A stretch of 64,000 nt of DNA from Leptasterias polaris (taxonomy: Eukaryota; Echinodermata; Asteroidea; Forcipulatida; Asteriidae). How positions within the stretch are numbered: position 1 is the stretch's first letter; each line of letters begins with the position of its first letter. The stretch is from positions 2,998,501 through 3,062,500 of the forward strand of contig JAZGTN010000003.1 of assembly GCA_037783415.1 (NCBI GenBank). The letters are read 5' to 3'. A program made the translations under genes and the position numbers. The notes under the pieces are model-generated. The model was not told where the DNA came from and ran no database searches. It saw only the letters and a list, made by a program, of their open reading frames with translations. Positions 37,001 to 46,135 of the stretch are shown here, one piece after another.

Positions 37001-39742
37001 GATATAGAAGGATTTGGGCACTTTAGGTTTATGACAACTTTAATCTGAAGGATATAGAAGGATTTGGGCACTTTAGGTTTATGACAACTTTAATCTGAAG
37101 GATATAGAAGGATTTGGGCACTTTAGGTTTATGCCAACTTTAATTTGAAGGATATAGAAGGATTTGGGCACTTTAGGTTTATGACAACTTTAATCTGAAG
37201 GATATAGAAGGATTTGGGCACTTTAGGTTTATGACAAGTTTAATCTGAAGGATATAGAAGGATTTGGGCAGTATGTTTACCCAAGGGTCTAGTCTGTTAG
37301 GGTTACTAATACATGATGGTATTACCGCAAACCTATCTTATCGTGCACATGTACACCATGCAAACCTTTAAAAATGTCTTACCTATAACCCCCTGTGGTG
37401 TCACAACATCCGACCACATGGTGATCTCACTGAATGGGACTTTGACGAGGGAAGCTCTTGTCTTGTGCAAAGGGATACCCTCCAAGCTCTGGAGTTGACT
37501 GAAGAACAGCGTGTGGGCTTGAACCCCGGAGTTTATAGCATCACTGATCAGACGTCGTCCTTCAATCATTACTCTACCGGATTGCTCTCTGTATTTGCGA
37601 GACTTGACGATCATCATCATCCGCCTGTCATAACAAACAAAGTAAAAGAGGATATTTGGAGTCATTGGCGGTATTAATCACTCACAGCGCTATCACCATG
37701 GAACACGGACCAGCAGCAAGCAGTGCGAAGTAAAAGTAAACAGTGTGCTGCAGTGACAAGAAAAAAAGACTTAATGTAATGCTCATATTATTATTATTAT
37801 TATTATTATTATTTATTCGGCATACTTGCTTCACAAGACAAAAAAATACAAAACAGTTGAGACAATGATAAAAATACAAGGGAACAAACAACAGAGCCAG
37901 CAACACATGCCAGGGAAAAAAAAAGAGTTAACCTTTAACCGTTAAAACAGTAAGTTTTTGTCTTTTTTTCTTCAAAATATTTTCTCAATGATGTTTTGAG
38001 TATTATGAATAGATTCATTAGACATTGATAATCAAATCTGTGTTCTTAGAATATGTGTCATGATTTTTGAAAGTGGTAAAAATTTGGCAAATCTGGTGAC
38101 TAGTCTGTCAACATTAGTCGAAATTGCACTTATGGTCGAATCTTGTGCTCACCGTCTCGTAACCCTCCGGTCTAGACCGTCGGGAGGAGGGTTAGGATTA
38201 TCACAACTAAGATTATTCATAAATTTACACCAGAAAAAGCTTGCACATTTATGTTTTAATAATATGCTCTCCACAAATTAATTGAGCAAAGTGTGACAAC
38301 TGGGGTAGGGGAAAAGCTTGGCAAAAAACGGGAGGTATCACCTCCTGGCTGATGGCGATGCTATAAAAGCGAAGTGGGCCGGGCCCGGATGGGGTGTTAT
38401 ACACGATGTCGGTCACTTCGTACCCAAGTCACTTCGTACCCAAGTCATTTCGTACCCAAGTCACTTCGTACCCAAGTCATTTCGTACCCAAGTCACTTCG
38501 TACCTCAATTATTGTCTGACTCTGACTGATGTGGCCGGCCTTCATTATTTTCTTTCATGTGGACATCGACACCGATTATATTTTCACGGTAATTAAAAAC
38601 GACTTGCAGGAAGATCAGAATAAAAGTTCCTCACTAACCTTTGTAAAAAAAGTGTCCAGTTATTATTATTATTGCTGAAATGTTCTTCACTTTGACGCAA
38701 TTTTCTCATGGGCTCCGTTTTTGACTGGTCAGACGGAGAATTGCACGCATATTGAGGGCACATTTTACACAAGCGTTTCCTCCGTAAATTACTTTGTTTG
38801 CTGTTTTAAAAACTCTCCCAAAAAAGGGAATGTTTTCCGATAAAAAAAACGAATCCCTAACTTTGGTTTAAAAAAAAACCCCAAAAAACGAAGGTTGGTT
38901 TCAATGTTTCAACAACCGTACCCAATTCATACGCGTATGACGTAACTTGGGTACGAAGTGACTTGGGTATGAAGTGGCTTGGGTACAAAGTGACTTGGGT
39001 ACAAAGTGACTTGGGTACGAAGTGACTTGGCTACGAAGTGACTTGGCTACGAAGTGACCGACATTCGTTATACTTATACCCGATGTAGGGCCAAGAAGCG
39101 GAGGGAGTCCTGCAACTGCATATTGCCTAGTAATACTAATAGTATTGTTGTAGTATTGGCACTTTTATGGGGCTATTTGATTTCTTACTTCAACCATAGA
39201 GCAAAGACAGACCAGTTTAACTAAAAGACTTTAAGTCACTTAGTCTCTCAGTCTCAATCTATTCTTAATCTTAGTACTAACTTAACTTAGGAACTTCTTT
39301 CTTACCCGATTCGTTTGTCATCTACTCTTGCCTTTTCATAACTGATCTTCTTTCTCAATCCTACCCTTTCTTCATCTTCAGAATCAAAATCAGAGTGTCG
39401 CTGCGATTGCTGATTATCGTCCAACCTTCGTTCATGGTCTGACCTTCCTGACACTGACAGCTCCCGATGATCATGAGCCCTGGACTCCCCCTCCTCTTGA
39501 TGATATCGGGCTCCTCCCCCGCCGCCTGACGTCGACTCGGTTTCGGTCTTTTTCTTGGTTGACTCGTTCGTTTCTGCAATATTTGTCTGTCTTCGACGAA
39601 CCTCCCTCGCCCAATTACGTGTCGTGGTTGCTACATGTCTGACTGTCCACTTACAAATTACATTTTGAGTCTGAAAGCATGGTTTATTGAACTTTGAAAT
39701 GTTCATCAGAAGGAGCATGCTGCTTCTCATGGGCGCCGCCAT
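34058..39742 (-). CDS. MRM3: Mitochondrial rRNA methyltransferase 3 (SpoU family)
   Basis: MRM3 (RNMTL1) 2'-O-methylates a guanosine of the mitochondrial large-subunit rRNA peptidyl-transferase loop, using S-adenosylmethionine. Four exons in transcript order: 39306-39742, 37383-37624, 35508-35666, 34058-34548, all GT-AG with phases that join, giving 442 residues (human about 420). The N-terminus is Arg-rich with few acids, fitting a mitochondrial presequence, followed by a low-complexity acidic and Gly-rich linker. A substrate-binding segment (SRKYREQSGRVMIEGRRL) comes near 154-171. The SpoU motifs follow: NIREPGNLGTILRSA at 253-267, VIGGETEGLS at 384-393, and IPMAEVVDSLNAAVSA at 410-425. A variable insert (about 320-375) separates motif regions, as in the human protein. 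I chose the ATG at 39742 for its AAT-ATG-G context; the reading frame stays open 11 codons upstream but without an ATG. One intron holds a 50-bp minisatellite and another a Foldback-like element. Confidence 0.96.
34980..35486. repeat. GGCCCAATTTCATAG repeats in an MRM3 intron
   Basis: A right end at about 34980-35038 (TATGAAATTGGGCCCAAAC) and a complete fold-back at 35288-35486 (left TTGGCCCAATTTCATAGTG; right AGCTCTATGAAATGGGGCC). Inner AAGCATAAAAAGTAGC-type sequence is shared with 42715-42920. Confidence 0.65.
36611..37270. repeat. 50-bp minisatellite, about 13 units
   Basis: Exact 50-bp period in the MRM3 intron between exons 37383-37624 and 35508-35666. Each unit starts GATTTGGGCACTTTAGGTTT and ends GGATATAGAAG. 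Units starting at 36711, 36961 and 37111 share a double variant (ATGCCAACTTTAATTTG). Diverged units (GGATTTAGAAGG, GGATTTGGGC) continue upstream to about 36310, so the array grades from old to homogeneous. Confidence 0.95.
37786..37814. repeat. (ATT)n microsatellite
   Basis: About ten ATT repeats immediately upstream of MRM3 exon 2. Possibly the tail of a lost retroposon. Confidence 0.85.
38140..39185. repeat. Older dispersed repeat interrupted by the Foldback-like element
   Basis: Flanks of the 38404-39067 element (about 38140-38290, and 39080-39180) match, in reversed order, blocks at 62100-62270: GCCCCATAA-AGTGCCAATA, GGACTCCCT, CGCTTCTTGGCC, TGTGGAGAGCA, AAATGTGCAA and GGAGGGTT. So the Foldback-like element inserted into a copy of this repeat. 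Confidence 0.55.
38404..39067. mobile_element. Foldback-like element with 16-bp repeat arrays as ends
   Basis: Left end CGATGTCGGTC then six 16-bp units of A(C/T)TTCGTACCCAAGTC (38415-38510). Right end seven complementary units of GACTTGGGTACGAAGT type (38944-39055), then GACCGACATTCG. The arrays are inverted about a 430-bp centre. TTATAC occurs on both sides as a possible target duplication. It lies in the first MRM3 intron, in opposite-facing arms typical of Foldback transposons. Confidence 0.85.
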
Positions 39743-40335
39743 ATTGGAAACTGAATATTTCGGCAGAAGCTGCAATAATTGAGGGCGCTATAACTATAGA
39801 GTTTAGTCATTGAGATTTTGGACACCAAGCAATAACAAAAACAAACAAAAAAGCGGTCGCTGACTGAATCTTCAAAAAGAAAATCTTGACTAAAACGGTT
39901 TTACATATAAAGTCTTTTGAACTATAAAAATATAGTGTTATCGTTAAATAAGCTGACACTTTTGTGTTGTAATTTGTATGAAGAGCTTTTGAAGAAAACA
40001 ATTTGGAAAACACATCAAATTCATTCATCATCAGAAGAAAAAAGCTTACCGGTGTTTTTTGCACAATTCTTCTTTCAAACAAATATAAGTAAACACCTTT
40101 AAGTAAAAGCTTAACATGAAATGGATTTTTGAATCACAGTTTTATGCAGAGGGCCTGTGATGTTATTGCACACCAAAACTTGGGTGACTCTCCTGACCCA
40201 CACTAGCTTTGCAAAGCTTTGAGCCCGCAATATTACAGGCCGCTAGAACACAAAGTTTACACCCGCCCAATAATGAAGAAAACCGAGTTGTACAGGCAGA
40301 AAATTTCAAAGAGGCTACGTGGGCCATGCTTGCCC

Positions 40336-40700
40336 TTACAACATTTCCAATTCATTCCAATTGGATATCCAGTTGGAAAGAATTGGAGTGAGTTGGTGTG
40401 AGGTCGGTTTATATTGGAATACTGAAATATCATGCCAATTAATAAAATCTCAGCTCAGTCCGACCAATTGTAAATCTAATTGGACTCAGTTGGCTTGATT
40501 TGATTGAACTGGAATTAGTTGAAATTTGTTTCTACCAATTGGAAATGTCACCTCTAAATATATTTCCAACTGGAAATTTTATTTCCCAACATGGTCTAGT
40601 TGTGAAAAAATTCAAACTGAATCCAATTTGGTCCAGTTGGTTTTGTGCCAAAACACAACAATGGAAAAAATCCAATTGGTTCCACTATTGGAAATTTTTG
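40336..40700. repeat. Stretch enriched in CCAATTGG-like words
   Basis: CCAATT, AATTGG, CAGTTGG, CCAACTGG and TTGGAAA recur many times within 365 bp, with no fixed period. The core CCAATTGG is self-complementary. Confidence 0.6.
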
Positions 40701-40869
40701 TAAGGGTGTGATTATAGTCTTTAAAACTGCACCCACAGAGCATCAAAACAATCAGAATATGTATCTGATCGGTCATCATTTAATCCAACCCCTCCCCTTG
40801 ACCCCCCCCCCCCCCAAAAAACAAAAAACCCAAACCCAAAATCAAAATCAAAATAGGAAAGCTGCCTCC

Positions 40870-40940
40870 AAGAGCTAGGGTATACCAGTTGGTAGAGCAT
40901 TTGCACATAAAATGTGGAGGTTGCAAGTTCAAAAATTTCC
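40870..40940 (+). repeat. tRNA-like SINE head
   Basis: GGTATACCAGTTGGTAGAGC resembles an A-box region and GGTTGCAAGTTCAAAA a B-box, about 35 bp apart. The acceptor stem does not close and the B-box is degenerate, so this is a tRNA-derived repeat, not a tRNA gene. Confidence 0.5.
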
Positions 40941-41304
40941 ATTTGCTAGTAATTTGTCATTGTCCAGTCAGTATCCATTGTGGTTTATTTACTTGATTAA
41001 AAAGGACAGATAGCACCCACACACATTATGACTTGTGTCATAAACACACACTGTGGACATTCCTTTAGTCTGAGCACTTAAGAAAAACATACTCTTCAAC
41101 ACTGTAAAAACACTGATGGACGTGTGTAAATCCAAGTCCCTATATTGTATGGACGGACCTCCTCTGTTCTCAGGTCACTCACCCATCTACCCATCCCAAC
41201 ACCCCCAAAAGGAGGAGCATTTTCAAACAAGCTAATGTTTGCAGCTTGCCTCCGAGACTGGTGAAACATGGCACCGGCAACCGGCCGTATATCCAAAATG
41301 AGAC

Positions 41305-41661
41305 TTAAAGGGTGTGTACAACATTGGTAATTGCATCCACAAGACCTGTATCCACACTTGATGTGACCCAACATATACATGAAATAACAAACCTGTGAAA
41401 GTTTAAGCTCAATCGGTCTTCGGAGTCATGAGAAAACAGTGAAAAACCACATTATATGATTTAACTTTTTTTCAAACATCGGATTTTATCCTGCAGGATA
41501 AAGACTATTGTTTTACTCATTTCCTAAAAACTATGGCATTTCAAGCAAAACTATTTCAAGAGAAGCTTTCCACCATGACCATCTTTATACCTTGTAAAGT
41601 CATGTGCAAATCTGTGAACATTTATACTTTAAATCTTACCAATGTTGTACACGCCCTTTAA
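41305..41661. mobile_element. Complete 357-bp TTAAAGGGTG MITE
   Basis: Ends TTAAAGGGTGTGTACAACAT and, read inward from the right, TTAAAGGGCGTGTACAACAT, with pairing continuing through TGGTAA. Best-preserved copy of the family also present at 7970-8980. TTAA at both edges. Confidence 0.85.
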
Positions 41662-41932
41662 TATAAACGACAAACTCGAATTCTTATCAAGTTCAATCAT
41701 TTAAAGTTTAATTGTAAAATTAACCTGAAGCACACATTATACACAATGTACAACCAATGCATAATTGTTTTTCTTAAGATGAGTAAAATGTTTAAATATT
41801 CATGATTTACAATAAAATTAACCAACTCCTGTGTATCAATCATGCAGTACTTAAAACAACTCTGAACGTGAATAACGTATAGTCTAAGGGCCTTGAGGTT
41901 GAAATCTTTGTGGTAATAAACTTGCTTATCTG

Positions 41933-42060
41933 GGCCCAATTTCATGCCTCTGCTGGGCCCAATTTCATGCCTCTGCTTACCATGGAATTATGCGCTTACA
42001 GTGCCTGTAAAGCACACAGTTCTATGAACCAGGAGTGCAGAATTCCACAGTAAGTAACCC
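41933..42060. repeat. GGGCCCAATTTCATG repeat with duplicated left end
   Basis: TGGGCCCAATTTCATGCCTC occurs twice in succession, followed by CTGCTTACCATGGAATT and a right half AGTGCAGAATTCCACAGTAAG. Same subfamily as 14424-14560 and 44028-44281. Confidence 0.65.
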
Positions 42061-42714
42061 TGATGTGATGTGTAACAGATTCATAATGCTTTAATAAATA
42101 TCTTGAATAATGCCGAGAAAGATTTTTTTTCTAAATTGTACATTTGGATAGACCTGGGAGCCAATTCCATACAGCTGCAAAGCACATAATTTTGTTAGCA
42201 TTAATTATTAATGACTTTTCCTAAGCACAAACAAGTTACCAGCAAAACTGACACATCATGTGCACTGTATGTGACTGTTCATCTGCCTGTTTGTGCTTAG
42301 CAAATGCATTTATTTTGGCTAAGTAGTTTGATAAAATCGTGCCCTGGTTGCTTCAAGATGGAGACAATCAAATTGAAGATATACCTCAATTTAGAAATGA
42401 AGAGCCAAGCTTACCAAGTAAATTTTACATTATGACAATCTTCCAGTTGTAGTTTTTTTTATACAATTTATACATAAAATCTTCCTGTTTGTCATATTTA
42501 TAATCTTTCAAATTGTTAAAATTAGGCCCTAATTGGTTGAAAGTTTTCCCACTTTATAACTTAATAAGTTTTTGCAGCAAATCATATTTCTAAGTGTAAC
42601 TGCTACATTATCTTAATGCAGACATCGAGCTCAAAATTTATAAGTGGTGGGCTATTTGAAGTTGCTCAAGAAATCAAGGATGGCATAGATTGAAAGGTCA
42701 GAGGTCACCACTCC

Positions 42715-42920
42715 TGGCCTCAATTTCATAGAGCTGCTAAAGCAGAAAAAATATTGCTTAAAAATATTCTGAAATTTCTGCTGAGCAATAATAAGCAGGA
42801 CACCAATGAAGACAAAGCATGTGACATGGTATTTTGGCTGGTAATCTTATTCTGTTAAGCATAATTTCATTTTTTCCAAGTCACTTTTTTAGTCTTAAGC
42901 AGCTCTATGAAAATAGGCCA
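42715..42920. repeat. GGCCCAATTTCATAGAGC fold-back
   Basis: Left TGGCCTCAATTTCATAGAGC, right TTAAGCAGCTCTATGAAAAT then AGGCCA. A decayed relative is at about 42152-42345. Confidence 0.65.
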
Positions 42921-43668
42921 TGCACATTAACATAAACATCTGGTACAAACAGAAAAAAGCTTGTTCGATTTTGGATTCCTGTGATCAGAACACTTACGAT
43001 ACGGACGTAAGAGAGACATTCACAAATTCCGGGGTTCAATTTAACCAAAAAAATTATAATAAATCCTCAAAATATCTGACAGGCCTTTGTTCTACCCTCT
43101 TGGTCAAGAGGATGAAGTCCCCCCCCCCCCCCCCCCACTCCTCCCCTAACTTTCCAATGTGACACACAAGAGGGTTAGAATGCGTTTACTTGCATTTTTT
43201 CCTTTGTGAAGTGCACCTCTATGAGCGAAATGAAAATTTGCACTTCAACTATCAAAGGGCATCGAGGCAAATTAACGTATCAGGCCGGAATATATTCATG
43301 GCAAATACAATACTAAAGATTGAGACACAATATAGACCTTTCTCGATCAGCAGCAACATGTACTATAAAATATTCAAGGCAGAATTTTTAAAACGAAAAT
43401 TCTGACCCACCCATTTAACCCTGAGAATTCAATAACCTGCATTTTTCAATGATAGAAGAGGAACATTTAATGTGTTGGGTGACTTTAGTGTAAATCTGAA
43501 ATTAACTGATTTTATGTACATGTACATTCATCCAAATCTTTTTCAGATTCTTTTTCAAGGAAACTTTCTGAAGTAAACTTTCAAGAATAATATGGCATCA
43601 TTAAACAGTTCACTTCAGAGGACTCAATAACACCAAAATCTCTTATTAATTTAGTATTCAAGTTTCTG

Positions 43669-43869
43669 TCAGGGCTGCCAATATTTGCATCTTGCAATCA
43701 AAAAGTTTTTGTACAACAATCAGGGAGATATTTAGAATAACGTTCAACGTAATAGGGACAAACATTCTGTAATCAGGGAGATTGTCAAATTTGTAATTCA
43801 TCAGAACATGGAAAGATTATATTATTTTCAGGGAGCTTTCTGCAGAGTCAGGGAGAGTTGGCAGCTCTG
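43669..43869. repeat. 201-bp repeat with CAGGGCTGCCAA ends
   Basis: CAGGGCTGCCAA at left and TTGGCAGCTCTG at right, with TCAGGGAGA repeated inside. The CAGGG terminus is reminiscent of hAT elements, but no 8-bp target duplication is clear. Confidence 0.5.
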
Positions 43870-44027
43870 TTATGAGACAAGACACTGTGGTGGATTGAAA
43901 GTAAACAGGCAACTGTTTCACGGAGTCCCTGTGGTCATGGTTTGGTGGCTCGTGCAAAAGGCAACTGCAGAAACTGAACAGATTAAGTCTTTGGATGAAT
44001 TTGTACCTAACGCTTTTATCTAAGACC

Positions 44028-44281
44028 AGGGCCCAATTTCATGGCCCTGCTTACCGCCGAATTCTGCACTTGTGATCACCATTCTCCGCTTACCGAGCAA
44101 GCGCCGAATGTCTGCACTAGCTGTGTAAGCGTAGAATGTCTAGTAACATGGACTACGCACGTGCACAAGCAAAAATTCCTTGCTAACCCGTGAAATACGC
44201 TTGACGTAAGCGCGGAATTCCCTGCTTCCATAAGCGCCGATTCTTTGCTTACTGTAAGCAGAGCCATGAAATTGGGCCCAG
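44028..44281. mobile_element. Best copy of the GGGCCCAATTTCATGGC fold-back family
   Basis: Left CAGGGCCCAATTTCATGGCC then CTGCTTACCG; right TACTGTAAGCAGAGCCATGA then AATTGGGCCC. Internal blocks (AAGCGCCGAAT, CGCTTAC) also pair. At least seven relatives occur in this window. Confidence 0.8.
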
Positions 44282-45020
44282 TTCCCTTTCCCATACCGCC
44301 CAAGACTTTCTAAAGACAGATTAAAATGCATTGTCATGAGGCCTTCCATATTTCTCTACGATGCCGTCTGTTCTGGGCACCATCTGTTTTGGATCATTGA
44401 ACGGCTGTAATCCAACGGTCCAAATGTGCTTCAGAAACATGATCATAAAAATAATACGAGCTATTAAAATTTGTAAATGTCAATGAGAAAATTTCTTTTT
44501 ATGGGTGACCAAACTGCGATTCATTAACAAAAACAAATTATTTATGGCTAGAAAAAAGTTGCTTTTGACTGAAAGAAATGCCGCTTTGGTTTTTAATCTT
44601 GAAGTGAACTGGTTAAAAACATAAATTATTTCTGTAACACTGCTAATTATTAGGTAAAAATTAATATCTTTAGATTTTTAACATTGTCTTTTAAATATCA
44701 TATAATATTAAGGACAAATATAATTTAAATTTGACAATTTAACAAGTTTGTAAAACGTTATAAATACTGACAAAACTTTTTTTAAATTCATGTAAGCCAT
44801 ACAGTTTGTGTTGTGACCATCATCCCCCCCCCCCCAATAATCTTAATTTGTTTGCCTCCATCCTTTGGCATAACTGTGTGAACACATACATGTAAGTAAT
44901 ACTGCCCTAAATTTCAAGTTTACAACAGCTAACTTTCTTAACAATACTGGTGCATCTGAGGGGTTGGAGGCCATGGTGACAACAAAGAGACCTTTTGTTT
45001 TTTTTACCCTGTATGCGCCA

Positions 45021-45512
45021 GTGCTGCAGGCCGTGCCACCATTGCTGGGACACTGGCAACGTAAGGTTTTGTACACAAAAACATGAAAAACCATATCTTT
45101 GAAAACTTTGTATGAAAATTAAGTGTCTCCCTTAATGATTTACAAAATTTCCCTGACAGGACAGCATGACATAATAATGATGGAGAACATACTTATTAAA
45201 TATTTGCAACTAAAAAGAAGGTGAATGCTGAAATTCTGACAAAAAAACCCTTGCTGATGCAACGTAGTTACTTACAGTAACCCTGCACGTCTGTGTCTAT
45301 TACACTTTAAAACTCATAATTCAGTTTCTGTTTAATTGCAAATATTTATAGTCGGTGTTCTACACTGTTATGTCATGCTGTCCTGGCAGGGAAATTGTGT
45401 AAATCAATGAGAAAGACACCTAAACAAGTTTAAAAGCAAAGGTTTGTTCATGTCTTTGTGTACAAAACTTTGCATTGCCAACATCCCAGCAAGTCCGTCC
45501 GGCCCAGAGCAC
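45021..45512. repeat. Fold-back with about 150-bp diverged arms
   Basis: GTGCTGCAGGCC with TTGCTGGGACA and TTTTGTACACAAAAACATGA at left pair with TCATGTCTTTGTGTACAAAA, CATCCCAGCAA and GGCCCAGAGCAC at right. GGACAGCATGACATAA and TTATGTCATGCTGTCC close the inner edge. Confidence 0.65.
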
Positions 45513-46135
45513 CTGTGCATAAAAAAAATAGGCTTAACAAAAATTGGTCTGTAAAATGTAAATGAACTACATGTATCCACATATTTAAACAAAATTGTAT
45601 TTCAGGACTTGCGTTTCAATCAAAACCACATTGAAGGCTTAAGGGAGGAGGTTTAATTTTGCCCCACGTACATTAAGAGACCAACTTAGTCTACATGGTT
45701 TGTATAAAGCAAATTCAAAAATAATACAAATTTTTGAAAAAGATGGTGGCCAGTTTTGCAAAGCGCTGTTAAAAAACAAATTTATCTTCTACATGTACAT
45801 GTAGGTAAATTTGAAGTGGAGTGGTCCCTGTTTCAGCATTTGCATCCATTTAATTGGTTGTTTTCTTGGACCTTTAGAAAACACAAACATGTCTTTGTAC
45901 ACTTTAGAGAGAGAAGGATCGGACAGTCAGCTAGAAGTGATTCTGGTTTCTAGGTTACCCCATTCTAGGCAAATCCAAAACAACAGTATTAGCCATGCCT
46001 GGGTGTATGGTGATGATTACACTGAAATGTATGGTCTCTAAAGAGTTAAAATTGCTTACAAGATTTTATCATTTCTATTTCATACTTGCATCCGTTTAGT
46101 GGTGAAACCTTATAGATTTTTCCTGTCTTTCAACA

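Larger units (their letters stand above)
39743..46135. other. Region between MRM3 and the PRR14-like gene
   Basis: No exon supported. It includes the MRM3 promoter side (upstream of 39742, no clear TATA box), the CCAATTGG-rich stretch 40336-40700, a tRNA-like head at 40870-40940, the MITE 41305-41661, repeats at 41933-42060, 42152-42345, 42715-42920, 43669-43869 and 44028-44281, and the fold-back at 45021-45512. The PRR14-like 3' UTR must start below 46136. Confidence 0.55.

Noticed and set aside
36611..37270. Regular 50-bp repeats as a CRISPR-like array
   Set aside because: The units abut without unique spacers and lie in an intron of an animal gene. It is a minisatellite.
38415..38510. 16-bp repeats as a simple satellite
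   Set aside because: The complementary array at 38944-39055 and matching outer caps show a single inverted-end element instead.
39743..39775. Upstream extension of MRM3 by 11 codons
   Set aside because: The extension would begin at TTG, not ATG. The in-frame ATG at 39742 has a good context and gives a presequence-like N-terminus.
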